Assembly: GCF_900107795.1 (NCBI RefSeq)
Contig: NZ_FNRL01000001.1
Span: 430,544 to 494,543, forward strand
Source of the DNA: Chitinophaga terrae (ex Kim and Jung 2007)
GTDB taxonomy: Bacteria; Bacteroidota; Bacteroidia; Chitinophagales; Chitinophagaceae
Direction of reading: 5' to 3'
DNA length: 64,000 bases
Part shown: positions 36,422-45,974 of the stretch, in pieces
Layout: each line of letters opens with the position of its first letter
Numbering within the stretch: position 1 is the first letter of the stretch
Program-made: the position numbers and the translations under genes
The notes under the pieces: model-generated
The model's database searches: none
Told to the model about the DNA's origin: nothing
Seen by the model: only the letters and a program-made list of their open reading frames with translations

Positions 36422-39400
36422 TTAAAACTGGGCTCTGAGGCCTAACGTAACTGTTTTAGGGTAAGGATACTTGGCTGCGTTATTTCCTAATTCAGGATCC
36501 CACAGTTTAAACTTCGAGAAAGTAAGCATATTGGTAGCGCCGGCATATACCTGCAGGTTGCTGATACCTTTACGCTTCATATATGCAGTAATGATAGAAT
36601 AGCTGAGTGTTGCCTGGCGGAGGCGCATAAAACTGCCATCCCTGATCCACCAGCTGCTGTTCACGTAGTTATTATCGCTGGTGCTGGCAATAGTGATCCG
36701 CGGGTAATGTACATCCTGGCTTGGATTGTCGGGTGTCCAGCGGTTTAATACATCGCTGATTATACCGGCCGGGAACTGGCCCATACCGGCAAACGGGACA
36801 ACGCCCACACCTGCTGCGCCATAGTCGCTGAAACTGATATCGCTTCCGTTGGCCATGATCGCCACATCAGCCACACCAGCAAAAACAGCAGAGAGTTCAA
36901 ATTTTTTGTAACCCAGGTTAAATCCAAATCCATACGACCATTTAGGCCAGGCACCTTTGCCCAGGTAAGTCTGGTCGCTGCCATCCACCCTGCCATCACC
37001 GTTCAGGTCTGCATACTTGATATCGCCCGGGTGTACGGTGCGGATCTGCGTCGGGCTTTTGTCCACATCGTCCTGGCTTACAAAAAGACCCAGGCTTTTA
37101 TAGCCATACAGTTCCCCAAACATATGCCCTTCATACTGCTGGTAGGGATAAATAGCCTTTGGTCGATCTGCGTAGATGATCCGGTTCTTTGCATAGGTAA
37201 CGTTACCGAATATACGGAGCGAAATATCTTTTCCTATCTGGTCTGTGTACTCAATGCTTCCATCAATTCCCTGGTTATTCATTTCCCCGATATTGCCAAA
37301 GATCTCCAGGTCCGAATACCCGCCTATCGGAGAAATGGATCTGCGAGCAACCAGGATGGCAGAACGTTTGTCTTTGAACGCGTCTACAATCAAAGTGAAT
37401 TTGTTCAGCAAGCCGATCTCCAGACCGATGTCTGTTTTAGCTGATTTTTCCCAGGTCAGGTTTTCAGTTCCGATAACACTGGTAGCGATACCACCTGTGT
37501 AAACAGGCTGACCACCGCTGCCGAATGACTGCCCGCCGGCTCCGGAGTAATAGGTCAGGTAACCAAACCTGTTGGAGTTTATCTGGTCGTTACCTGTCAT
37601 ACCATAAGAAGCGCGGAGCTTTAACAGGGTCACTACTTTACTGATCGGATCAAAGAAAGATTCTTTAGAGATCACATAACCTACAGAAGCCGCAGGGAAG
37701 TACCCCCAGCGTTTACCAGGCGCGAAATTCTCTGAGCCGGTAGCTCCCATATTTAATTCGGCCAGGTATTTATCCATGTAAGAATAAGTTACCCTAGCGG
37801 CCGCACTCTGGTTCCTGAATGGAATAGATGACTTAAGGTCGCCTGCCGATCCAATCATCCTGTTCCTCATACTACCTACAAGGAGGCCGCCGATATTATG
37901 TTTTCCAAAACTCCTCTCATAAGTCAGGTTACCTTCCAGGTACATCATGCGTTCGCCGGAAGAAGAATAGGAATAACCCAGGTAGGTATCTCCACGTCTT
38001 ACCAGTTCATAGTTCAGGCTACCATCAACGTTCCTGTCGATAGCCCTGTACAGATCATTCAACCCGGATCTGCGGTTATTGAATTCACTATAGGTATCAA
38101 AAGAGAAACGGGCATTGGCGCTTAAGCCTTCTGTAATGGCGTCCAGTTTCTGGTTAAGGGAGAGCACAGACTGGATAGAGGGTTTAAACTCCATGCTGTA
38201 GCCCGAGTTCTGCACCATATTGAATGGGTTATTACCGCCATTGTTGGCAGGTCCGGCCCATTTATCACCCGGGTATTTAACCGGGAAAGCAATAGGATTG
38301 GCTGAATAGGTTGCATACCAGATACCTCCTGCAGGGTAGCCGGGATAGCGGCTGTTCACCAGCATGGAGGCGAGGTTGAGCGATAGTACGGTTGTTTTGG
38401 TTATGTTCAGATCTACATTGCTCCTGAAATCGTAACGTTTGAAGTTCAGGTTGGGATAGTAATCATTCAGTTTCTTTACGTTGTATTGCCCGTCCTGGTT
38501 ATAGAAAGACATAGACACATAATAACGCATTGCTTCGCCACCGCCGCTTACATTTACGTTGGCATTGGTCATGGAAGCCCAGTCTTTGTATACGGTTTTG
38601 ATCCAGTTTACATTGGGGTACAGGTAAGGATCAAGGCCGCTCGCTGTTTTCTTTATTATTTCGTCGGTGTATATAGGGTTATTGCCATCGTTGGTCCGGG
38701 CTTCATTATATAATTTCATATAGTTTACGCCGTCCAGCATTTCAGGCATCCGGGTAAGCCCGCTGAAACCGGTTTCGGCTTTAGCGCCTACTTTAGGTTT
38801 ACCGGCTACGCCCCGTTTGGTAGTGATGATCAATACGCCGTTGGCGCCTTTAGCGCCGTACACTGCTGTAGCGGAGGCGTCTTTCAGCAGGGAAATGCTC
38901 TGGATGTCTTCCGGGTCAATATTATTGAAAGCCCCGCCGTAGGTACTGTTCACATCATCGCGCTGCACACCGTCTACAATGATGAGGGGCGAAGTGCTGC
39001 CAACGAAAGTACCGATACCACGGATGGTAAAACTGGGAGCGTCGTATCCCGGTTCTCCGCCCCCGCTCTGCATGGAGATCACGCCAGCCACTTTTCCTAC
39101 CAGGGCGTTCGTGAGAGAGGGAATGGGCGTTTTCATATCAGCCATATTAACTGTAGAAACAGCGCCAGTCACTGTTACTTTCTTCTGGTTCCCGAAACCT
39201 ACTACCACTACTTCATTCAGTTTATCTACCTTGGCAGTTAACGTTACTTTCAGCGTTTTCTGGCTTACTACTTTCACTTCCTCAGGGTTCATGCCTATCA
39301 TACCTACTTTAATGACATCATCTTTATTGGCTTTGATAGAAAATACTCCCATTACATCCGTAACCGTACCCTGTTTGCCGTTACTGAGAGAAACAGTAGC

Positions 39401-39847
39401 GCCGGGTAAAGGGTTACCATCTGGGTCCATCACCATACCTCTTACCAGCCAGGTTTCCTGGGCCGGGGCGGCAGCGTCGGGAAGTTTGCCTGTTTCCGGC
39501 GGCGCTGTTGCTTTTTTGTCGAGAACGATACGGTTACGTTGCAGTACGTAGTTGATGTTCCTTTCTTTGAAGATGTAATCCAGTACGTCGTTCAGTTGTG
39601 CTTTCTGGAAATTCAGCGTTATTTTTTCCCCATCGTTCAAAAGCTGGTTATTATAAACCAGGGTAAGGCCGGTTTGTTTTTTGATGGCCCTGAAAATTTG
39701 CAGCAGTGAAACGTCGTTACCTGTAATAGTAACAATAGATTGCAGGGAAGGCGTGTTATTCTGTGCAGCAACCGGAACGGCTGTCCATATACTACATAGC
39801 AATAGCAGTATCGCTATCCCTGGCCGATAGCGCATAGTTTTTCTCAT
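36422..39847 (-). CDS. SusC-type TonB-linked transporter with N-terminal STN signalling domain (PUL 2)
   Basis: TonB-dependent importer of 1141 residues. Signal peptide (VPVAAQ), then an STN domain (about 43-110, DVSLLQIFRAIKKQTGLTLVYN), a carboxypeptidase-regulatory-like domain (about 133-210), a TonB-box-like segment (VVVVGFGNQKKVTVTGAV), plug and barrel. In FecA-type systems the STN domain contacts the periplasmic part of the anti-sigma factor, and the FecR and sigma genes lie directly upstream (112-base gap). This transporter should therefore both import its substrate and report its binding. Confidence 0.96.
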   Translation of the reverse strand: MRKTMRYRPGIAILLLLCSIWTAVPVAAQNNTPSLQSIVTITGNDVSLLQIFRAIKKQTGLTLVYNNQLLNDGEKITLNFQKAQLNDVLDYIFKERNINYVLQRNRIVLDKKATAPPETGKLPDAAAPAQETWLVRGMVMDPDGNPLPGATVSLSNGKQGTVTDVMGVFSIKANKDDVIKVGMIGMNPEEVKVVSQKTLKVTLTAKVDKLNEVVVVGFGNQKKVTVTGAVSTVNMADMKTPIPSLTNALVGKVAGVISMQSGGGEPGYDAPSFTIRGIGTFVGSTSPLIIVDGVQRDDVNSTYGGAFNNIDPEDIQSISLLKDASATAVYGAKGANGVLIITTKRGVAGKPKVGAKAETGFSGLTRMPEMLDGVNYMKLYNEARTNDGNNPIYTDEIIKKTASGLDPYLYPNVNWIKTVYKDWASMTNANVNVSGGGEAMRYYVSMSFYNQDGQYNVKKLNDYYPNLNFKRYDFRSNVDLNITKTTVLSLNLASMLVNSRYPGYPAGGIWYATYSANPIAFPVKYPGDKWAGPANNGGNNPFNMVQNSGYSMEFKPSIQSVLSLNQKLDAITEGLSANARFSFDTYSEFNNRRSGLNDLYRAIDRNVDGSLNYELVRRGDTYLGYSYSSSGERMMYLEGNLTYERSFGKHNIGGLLVGSMRNRMIGSAGDLKSSIPFRNQSAAARVTYSYMDKYLAELNMGATGSENFAPGKRWGYFPAASVGYVISKESFFDPISKVVTLLKLRASYGMTGNDQINSNRFGYLTYYSGAGGQSFGSGGQPVYTGGIATSVIGTENLTWEKSAKTDIGLEIGLLNKFTLIVDAFKDKRSAILVARRSISPIGGYSDLEIFGNIGEMNNQGIDGSIEYTDQIGKDISLRIFGNVTYAKNRIIYADRPKAIYPYQQYEGHMFGELYGYKSLGLFVSQDDVDKSPTQIRTVHPGDIKYADLNGDGRVDGSDQTYLGKGAWPKWSYGFGFNLGYKKFELSAVFAGVADVAIMANGSDISFSDYGAAGVGVVPFAGMGQFPAGIISDVLNRWTPDNPSQDVHYPRITIASTSDNNYVNSSWWIRDGSFMRLRQATLSYSIITAYMKRKGISNLQVYAGATNMLTFSKFKLWDPELGNNAAKYPYPKTVTLGLRAQF

Positions 39848-39958
39848 TCGGGAATTATTACAAGTTAATTATGATGGCGTCGCAAAGGGTATATAACCTG
39901 TGCTTTCAGAATAACTACAATGAAATAATCTAAACGGGTGACATCAACGGAAAAATTT

Positions 39959-41068
39959 TTACAGGTGAACCTGTACTTCGTTGTTTTTTACTGTGAAATT
40001 CAGTTTGGCCGTTGTTTTCAGGTCAGATAAGAAATCTTCCAGTCTCTTCCTGTCCATCAACCCTGTCACGGTTTGACTGGCTGGCAAATCCTCCACCGCC
40101 GTAAACCTGATGCCGTAAAAGCGGCTGGCTTCTTCCAGCAGGGCTGCCAGGTTTTTGCTGTGGTAATAATAGATATCATCTTTCCAACTGAGTACTTCCT
40201 CTGGATCAAACCTGGAAGTAGAAAAACCTTCGCCATTAGTATAGTCGGCCTGGATGCCCGGCTTTAGTTCTTCCAGTTGTCCTTTCCTGTTATCCGTGAT
40301 CACCTTTCCATCTACCAGCGCGGTTTTCACCTTGTTGGGCTGGTAAGTATTTACATTGAAAGAAGTGCCTAAAACCTGGATGGCGGTAAGAGGAGTGTTT
40401 ACAATGAAAGGATGCCTGGCGTCGGCGGCTATCCTGAAATAGGCTTCTCCTTCAACAAATACTTCTCTTTTACCGGTAAAATGAAACGGGAAACGAAGCC
40501 TTGTGGAAGCGTTCAGCCATACTTCGGAACCGTCGGACAAGCGGATATGATAGGTTTGGCCGGCGGGTACAGATAAGGTGTTAAGGCTGGTATCCAGGGA
40601 AGCGTATTGCATGCTTCCCTTAGCGGCGTTAATAGTAGCGTTCTTAAGGGCAATAGTGTGTTGCCCGCTGTCGTCGGCCAGTTGAATGGTAGCGCCGTTA
40701 CTTTCCAGTTGTACTGCTTTGTGGGTAACGAGGCTGGCAACGGGTATACTTTTTTCTTTCGGCGGTTGATGCAAAAACCAGTATCCGCCAACTGATAGCA
40801 GTAATAGCACTGCGGCGGCGGCCAGCAATTTGTATACCTGGAAATTAGTTTTCCGTTTGAATTTAATTCGCTGTAGCACGGCGGCAGAATCGATCCGCTG
40901 CAGGTAGGCGCTGGCGCCGAGGGCCTCTGCCTCCTGTTTCAGCAGCTCCCATTGCTGCCTGAAGCGCTCGTCGGTTTCCAGGCGCTGTTCCAGCTCCCGG
41001 GTTTCATCGACGGTTAGCACCCCGGTAAGATATTGTATATATAGTTCCTGTATAGATGACTGTTCCAT
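39959..41068 (-). CDS. FecR-family anti-sigma factor (PUL 2)
   Basis: Single-pass inner-membrane protein of 369 residues. Cytoplasmic N-terminal part (1-75, sigma-binding helices), one membrane helix (about 79-98), then a periplasmic FecR domain (about 150-250, VPAGQTYHIRLSDGSEVWLNASTRLRFP-like pattern) and a C-terminal STN-like DUF4974 domain (about 300-369). It should hold the ECF sigma factor until the STN domain of the SusC partner signals. It starts 10 bases after the sigma gene stop. Confidence 0.94.
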   Translation of the reverse strand: MEQSSIQELYIQYLTGVLTVDETRELEQRLETDERFRQQWELLKQEAEALGASAYLQRIDSAAVLQRIKFKRKTNFQVYKLLAAAAVLLLLSVGGYWFLHQPPKEKSIPVASLVTHKAVQLESNGATIQLADDSGQHTIALKNATINAAKGSMQYASLDTSLNTLSVPAGQTYHIRLSDGSEVWLNASTRLRFPFHFTGKREVFVEGEAYFRIAADARHPFIVNTPLTAIQVLGTSFNVNTYQPNKVKTALVDGKVITDNRKGQLEELKPGIQADYTNGEGFSTSRFDPEEVLSWKDDIYYYHSKNLAALLEEASRFYGIRFTAVEDLPASQTVTGLMDRKRLEDFLSDLKTTAKLNFTVKNNEVQVHL

Positions 41069-41078
41069 GATTTGCTGC

Positions 41079-41618
41079 TTAATACTCCTTACTTACAAAT
41101 GTCAAACGCAGGACTTTCAGTCCTCTTTTTAAATGAGTTTTGAAGGAGTTAATACTGATACCCATTTCATCTGCTGCTTCCTGGTAACGCTTTCCCTGGA
41201 TGTACACCATTTGAATGGCTGATTTTTTCTGTGTAGCCATATCGTCTATGGCTGCCAGAACCTGTTTGTAATAATCGGGACTTCCTTCCTGGGAAGGCAA
41301 ACAGGCATCGTCCTGCAATTGGGTAAATGCGTGTTTATGTCCCATTTCACTTTTCCGTTTTTTCAAAAAAGTCAGGCAGCGGTTACGTACCGACTGGAAT
41401 AAATAGCCTTTTATTTCCCCGTTGAACTGGAGGTACAGCTTTTTATCCCAGATATCCATAAAAAAAGTCTGAACCAGGTCACTGGCTTCGTCCTCATCTT
41501 TCAGCAGCCAGAAGGCATTTAAACATAAGGGCCTGTGATACTTCAGAAATAGTTCGTCGTAAGCGTTGGCATCACCTTCCTTTAGACGTTGTACCAGTAG
41601 TGCATCTGAATAGTCCAT
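41079..41618 (-). CDS. ECF RNA polymerase sigma-70 factor, FecI-like (PUL 2)
   Basis: Sigma factor of 179 residues with region 2 (about 22-92, YHRPLCLNAFWLLKDEDEASDLVQ) and region 4 (about 120-172, with the helix-turn-helix RYQEAADEMGISINSFKTHLKRGLK). It belongs to the Bacteroidetes ECF group found with FecR and STN-type SusC. First gene of the PUL 2 unit; the likely target is its own SusC promoter. Confidence 0.95.
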   Translation of the reverse strand: MDYSDALLVQRLKEGDANAYDELFLKYHRPLCLNAFWLLKDEDEASDLVQTFFMDIWDKKLYLQFNGEIKGYLFQSVRNRCLTFLKKRKSEMGHKHAFTQLQDDACLPSQEGSPDYYKQVLAAIDDMATQKKSAIQMVYIQGKRYQEAADEMGISINSFKTHLKRGLKVLRLTFVSKEY

Positions 41619-41933
41619 GTAATAAAGAAAGCCTTAAAGTAAATTAATCATCTTACGTAATTCCATGACAGCATACTGAGTTGAGAGAAGTATTGCTTCT
41701 TCCATTGTTCACTTTATTGTATTGATTGCCTGGCATTTTGCTGCCATGATCTTGGTCGATTCTTTAAGTTAAGGTAAAAAGAAAATGGAAGAAATTGAAA
41801 AAAAAGAGAATAATTATTAATGGGGAGGAAGAGTGGGGTGAAGGACAATACTTGATAAATATTTGCAAAATGTTTCTCAGTTGTCAGGGGATCCTTTGAG
41901 AATCGCAAGTAGCCAACTGGATAACAAACAGAT
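41619..41933. other. Intergenic stretch upstream of the sigma gene
   Basis: About 315 A/T-rich bases between the sigma gene and the small hypothetical gene. A 94-codon reading frame crosses it (41714-41998, minus strand) but overlaps the hypothetical gene and has a low-complexity composition. No convincing -7/-33 promoter, terminator or repeat was seen. Confidence 0.4.
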
Positions 41934-42293
41934 TTATAAGTGGATGTTAATTTTTTTCCGATATACTTCCTCAAGGTTGTTATAAGCGCCTTCCACATCG
42001 GGTATCCCGCTTGTCATAATTAAAATACTTTTTAACAAAGAGAGATGCAGATCTTCAACCGCTTTATCAGTTAGTATACGATTTACGAGGGTAATGTTAT
42101 TTTGGGAAATGCACTCCTGTAAGAAGAGTATTAACTGCTTGTTTTTCTCTTTTAAAGAATCCCCTCCCGAAAAATAGCCAAAAAACACCCTTATAAAATC
42201 TATTTTTTCAATTCCGGTAGTTGCTGCCCGAAGGTTTTCAACCAATACAGGGCCAGACGACGCTTCTGCGAATTTCACACTAGGTTTAATCAT
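41934..42293 (-). CDS. Small protein of unknown function
   Basis: 119 residues, mostly helical, no signal peptide, no cysteine-rich or membrane part, one cysteine. I do not recognise a family. Sequence such as EKNKQLILFLQECISQNNITLVNRILTDKAVEDLHLSLLK was read as amphipathic helices of a soluble protein, and codon use looks normal though A/T-rich. It stands alone between PUL 2 and the terminator of PUL 3, with more than 250 bases free on each side; no promoter box was found upstream. Confidence 0.5.
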   Translation of the reverse strand: MIKPSVKFAEASSGPVLVENLRAATTGIEKIDFIRVFFGYFSGGDSLKEKNKQLILFLQECISQNNITLVNRILTDKAVEDLHLSLLKSILIMTSGIPDVEGAYNNLEEVYRKKINIHL

Positions 42294-42494
42294 TTTGATT
42301 CGATTATTTTTTTTTAATTATACATTATCCTGACCGTTTTAGAAGCCATCAGGCCCTAAGAAATAGCAGTATAGACACATGGATTAACAACTATGCCGGT
42401 AAGGCGTTAACAACTCATACAAATTTATCCATTAATACCAACGCTCCCAAAATTTAGGCATTAAAAAAATTTAACGCCGGAATTTACTTTGTAA

Positions 42495-42526
42495 CAAAAA
42501 AGCCCCGGTAACATTACCGGAGCTTT
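42495..42526 (-). terminator. Rho-independent terminator after the DUF5009 gene (end of PUL 3)
   Basis: An 11-base stem with one mismatch (42501-42511 with 42514-42524) around a 2-base loop. On the minus strand it is followed by a run of six T, the classical intrinsic terminator form. It lies 27 bases after the DUF5009 stop codon. Confidence 0.85.
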
Positions 42527-42552
42527 CGTTTCACAGGGGTTTCAGTAGATAG

Positions 42553-43662
42553 TTATAATTTAAAAAAGATCTGTCTTTTATATAACCAGTAACAAAGCCC
42601 CCATTCAAGAGCCAATACTGTAAACGCTGAAATAAGACTGCCTAACTCCGTCGACCAACCTATTATACCCGTAAACCCTGTCACAAATATGGCAGTCGCC
42701 TTATTCACCCACTGGTGACCTACTGTTTCAAAAAACAGGTAGATGAAGATCGCATTCATTCCTACTACCGTGGCAATCCAGGCATACCTGCGCCGTTGCT
42801 TTACATCTACCAGCCAATACAGCAATGCCAGCAAAAGCATTACATAACCGCCGGACGCCAGTGTAAATGAAGCGGTAGCTATACGTTTGATAATAGGGGT
42901 TATTCCTGCAAAGTCCAACCCATACCCAAGCACTAAGCCAATTATTCCTGCAATAAGTAAAGTAGAGATTTTCCTGGAAGCGGAAAGATCGCTGATCAGC
43001 AACTTTCCCGCCAGCACGCCCCAGATAGTATGAGCGGCTGTAGGCACAAAATTGATGGTTACCCATCCGCCTGAATTGATCTTACCCATCAGCAACATAT
43101 CCACCCAGGAACCAAAGTTATGCCCCTTCGTAAACAGTTCGTCATATCCCGGCAGCAAAATGAAACGATAAGCCAGATCGGTGGCCAGCAATAACAACAG
43201 GCTTACTGCCAGTTGAAACACATTGGAGCGGCGGATTATTAAGTAAGCGATAATGGTTGTTACAGACAATTGCGTCAGTACATTCCAAAGCTCCCAGACT
43301 AACCTGCCAGCATACACGCAATGTAAGGCCGTGCCAAAGATAAACAACTTTAAACAACGTAATGCAATATGTTTAAAGTTTTCTACCCAGCTTACGCCTT
43401 TTTTTGTCTTATAATAATAAGATATATACATCGCCGATCCCGCCATGGTCATAAACGCCGGCTGTACAAGGTCCCAGGCCCTTAACCCATTCCAGGGATG
43501 ATGATGGAACTGCGCTGCGATCGCAGCAAAGATGCCGGTAGGATTCAGGTCATCGACCGAATCATATACCCGGGCCGCCTCGGCTGCCAGTAGTATCATG
43601 ATCAGGCCCCGCATCACATCCAGCGACGCTAACCGTGTATTAGCATTGGTTGATAAATTCAT
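42553..43662 (-). CDS. DUF5009 / NagX-like multi-pass membrane protein (putative sugar acyltransferase)
   Basis: 369 residues with about ten membrane helices. The start TRLASLDVMRGLIMILLAAE and the loop PWNGLRAWDLVQPAFMTMAGSAM match the COG4299/DUF5009 group, distantly related to heparan-alpha-glucosaminide N-acetyltransferase, which transfers acetyl groups to sugars across a membrane. A histidine in the first periplasmic loop (FHHHPWNG) is a candidate acetyl carrier by analogy. It follows GH92 by 71 bases and ends at a strong terminator. Possible role: modification or uptake-linked acylation of the released sugar; the exact role is unknown. Confidence 0.78.
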   Translation of the reverse strand: MNLSTNANTRLASLDVMRGLIMILLAAEAARVYDSVDDLNPTGIFAAIAAQFHHHPWNGLRAWDLVQPAFMTMAGSAMYISYYYKTKKGVSWVENFKHIALRCLKLFIFGTALHCVYAGRLVWELWNVLTQLSVTTIIAYLIIRRSNVFQLAVSLLLLLATDLAYRFILLPGYDELFTKGHNFGSWVDMLLMGKINSGGWVTINFVPTAAHTIWGVLAGKLLISDLSASRKISTLLIAGIIGLVLGYGLDFAGITPIIKRIATASFTLASGGYVMLLLALLYWLVDVKQRRRYAWIATVVGMNAIFIYLFFETVGHQWVNKATAIFVTGFTGIIGWSTELGSLISAFTVLALEWGLCYWLYKRQIFFKL

Positions 43663-43733
43663 TGTTCAGATTTATAGGGCTTAAAACTCCTTAAAATAAT
43701 CGTTTTCCCTCAAAGAGGCAACAATTCCCTTTC

Positions 43734-45914
43734 TCATTCGGGCGCATGTACGCTGGCCCACCAACGCTTATCCGGGTACTCCGTCATCTCCAGCTCCAAC
43801 ACCCCTCCCTGCATCAGCTGCTGATGCGTAAAGAACGGCGCGTTGAGCACTTCCCCGTTTAACGTAGCTTTCCTGATATACTTATTAACAACCGAACAGT
43901 TCTTCGCAATAATTGTAAACTCTTTCCCCGATGGCAAGGCTATACTTACCTTGCTGAAAACCGGGCTGCCAATCGTATAAATAGGAATACCAGGCGTAAC
44001 AGGGTAAAAGCCCATGGAAGAAAATACCACGAAAGCGCTCATCCCTCCCCCATCTTCATCTCCCGGTATCCCAAACACATTATCTTTAAACCAGAGATCC
44101 AGCAATTCCCTTACCCTTTTCTGCGTTTTCCATGCAGCGCCTACATAATTGTATAAATACGGGATATGGAAACCCGGCTCATTCCCCATCGAGAATTGTC
44201 CTACCAGCCCTGTAGCATCCGGGAACCGATGCCAGAATTCATACTTCGGCATCCCCAGTTCTGTGCGGAATAACTCATCCAGCCGCCGCTCAACCGCCTT
44301 TTCTCCATTCATCAGTTTTATCAACCCCGGTATGTCATGCTGCACCTGCCATAAATATGTCCAACCATTGTTTTCATCATAATATTCCCTGCCTCCCGGT
44401 CCTCCATCCAATGCCGGGTCTATTTCTATCCATGCCCCCTTCTCATCCTTCGGCATAAAAAATTTCTTCTCACTGTTCCAGAGATGCTGATAGTTCCTAG
44501 CCCGCTGGCTGAACAATGCGGCATCCCCCGGCTTCTTCAACGCTGCAGCCAGTTGCGCCAGCGCCCAGTCGTCATAACTGTGCCCCAACGTCACCGCTAC
44601 CGCCTGGCGTTTTTCAAAGTCATGCACTTCTGCATGTGTCTCCGCTTCTCCCGGCGCCAGGGCAGGAAAATATCCGTGGGCATAGTAAAAACTGTCCAAC
44701 GCCCCTGCCGGCCCATTCTTCCAGGGCAGCATAGTTGCCTGCAAAGCGTTCTTCTTCATGCCTTCATACGCCCGGTCCAGCGATCGGATCTTTAACCCTT
44801 TCCTGTAAGCATCCAGGAAAATAATGGTACTATGAAACCCATTCATGCAGGGATGATCTCCGTAGATCCTGGGGAATGTAGGCATCCAGCCGCTCTGCTC
44901 ATACATCCGGACATACGACGCCAGCATCGCTTCTTCCTGCGCCGGGTTCAATATCATCCGCAGCGGATGCAGCGCCTGGTAAGTATCCCAGCAGGCGTCG
45001 TCTACATAGAACGGCTCATGGGTAACATTCACCTTTTTATTATAACCGCTGTAGTAAAGCGAATCTTCCGCGATATTCACCATCCTTGAATGACAACGGT
45101 ACAAAGCTGTATAAAAAGACCTGCGTTGGGCAAGCGTCCCCCCTTCTACCCTGATCTGGTCTGTCACCTTCCGCCAGCACTCACGCCCGTGTTCACTGAA
45201 AGAATCGAATCCTTTATCATTAATTTCTTCATCAAATAAATGCCTTGCATTAGCCAGGCTTACGTAAGAAACAGCATATTTAAATGTAACGTCCGATGCG
45301 GCGCCATCAAACCTGATATACTGCAAGGTATCCGCTATGAGCCCCGTTACCGCGGCTGTGCTGAGCTGTCCGTAAAGGTATACAGGTACATCGTCGTGAA
45401 ATAAGGTATAACCTGTGATCTGCTTACCATTTACCTGGTAACCATTGGATGCACAAATAAGATAATGCGTTGATTGTTTTGGAAATGAAAACCTGTACAT
45501 CCCGGTTTTACGGCCGGGAGTGAATTCTACTGTAATACTATCGTCCAGCAACGTGGTTTTGTAATACCAGGGATGTATGATCTCAAGGTCGCGGTCGTAG
45601 GTTAATTTCTTTTTCCAGGTGTCGGGTTGCAATACTCCTATTGCAGGTTTCATCACAAACACTGTTCCCTGGTTATGCCCCACTACCTGAAGCGGGAAGC
45701 CGCTGATCTGGTCATCTGAATGGTCTCTCCGTATGGGGTACATCCTGATCATTTCATTAGGCAGCTGCATAACGGGGCGGGTAGGCTGCAACAACACAGC
45801 CATATTGCCGATGGTAGGATCGATATATTCTTCTGCGCCCTGTTTTTTCAGTCCTCCGCAGGCGCATAGAAATAACAATCCTGTTGCCAGAATAAATTTA
45901 AAAGGTAACTGCAT
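43734..45914 (-). CDS. Glycoside hydrolase family 92 alpha-mannosidase, lipoprotein
   Basis: Ca2+-dependent exo-alpha-mannosidase of 726 residues with a lipobox (LCAC), so membrane-anchored, periplasmic or surface. The family's N-terminal beta-sandwich is followed by an (alpha/alpha)6 barrel with the characteristic stretches VDDACWDTYQALHPL, SGWMPTFPRIYGDHPCMNG, GNEPGFHIPYLYNY and PGDEDGGGMSAFVVFSSMGFYPV. GH92 enzymes remove alpha-linked mannose (often 1,2 or 1,3) from N-glycans and yeast mannan. It is separated from the upstream EEP gene by a terminator-like hairpin (45934-45955), so its level may differ from that of susCD. Confidence 0.95.
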   Translation of the reverse strand: MQLPFKFILATGLLFLCACGGLKKQGAEEYIDPTIGNMAVLLQPTRPVMQLPNEMIRMYPIRRDHSDDQISGFPLQVVGHNQGTVFVMKPAIGVLQPDTWKKKLTYDRDLEIIHPWYYKTTLLDDSITVEFTPGRKTGMYRFSFPKQSTHYLICASNGYQVNGKQITGYTLFHDDVPVYLYGQLSTAAVTGLIADTLQYIRFDGAASDVTFKYAVSYVSLANARHLFDEEINDKGFDSFSEHGRECWRKVTDQIRVEGGTLAQRRSFYTALYRCHSRMVNIAEDSLYYSGYNKKVNVTHEPFYVDDACWDTYQALHPLRMILNPAQEEAMLASYVRMYEQSGWMPTFPRIYGDHPCMNGFHSTIIFLDAYRKGLKIRSLDRAYEGMKKNALQATMLPWKNGPAGALDSFYYAHGYFPALAPGEAETHAEVHDFEKRQAVAVTLGHSYDDWALAQLAAALKKPGDAALFSQRARNYQHLWNSEKKFFMPKDEKGAWIEIDPALDGGPGGREYYDENNGWTYLWQVQHDIPGLIKLMNGEKAVERRLDELFRTELGMPKYEFWHRFPDATGLVGQFSMGNEPGFHIPYLYNYVGAAWKTQKRVRELLDLWFKDNVFGIPGDEDGGGMSAFVVFSSMGFYPVTPGIPIYTIGSPVFSKVSIALPSGKEFTIIAKNCSVVNKYIRKATLNGEVLNAPFFTHQQLMQGGVLELEMTEYPDKRWWASVHAPE

Positions 45915-45920
45915 AGGATA

Positions 45921-45955
45921 AAGAAGAATAAAACGGGCCTGCTGTTGCAGGCCCG
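45921..45955 (-). terminator. Intrinsic terminator or attenuator between the EEP gene and GH92
   Basis: Perfect 9-base stem (45934-45942 with 45947-45955) with a 4-base loop. On the minus strand it is followed by TTTTATTCTT. It lies 20 bases after the EEP stop and 20 bases before the GH92 start codon, so some transcripts should end here inside the presumed operon. Confidence 0.75.
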
Positions 45956-45974
45956 GAGATTGTTGATTGTACCG

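Noticed and set aside
41714..41998. 94-codon reading frame on the minus strand upstream of the sigma gene
   Set aside because: Overlaps the better 119-codon gene, rich in Leu/Phe/Ser runs typical of non-coding A/T-rich DNA, no family features.
42421..42480. GGCATTAAA/TTTAACGCC as an extra terminator
   Set aside because: The stem has a mismatch, is A/T-rich, and lies after a much stronger terminator.
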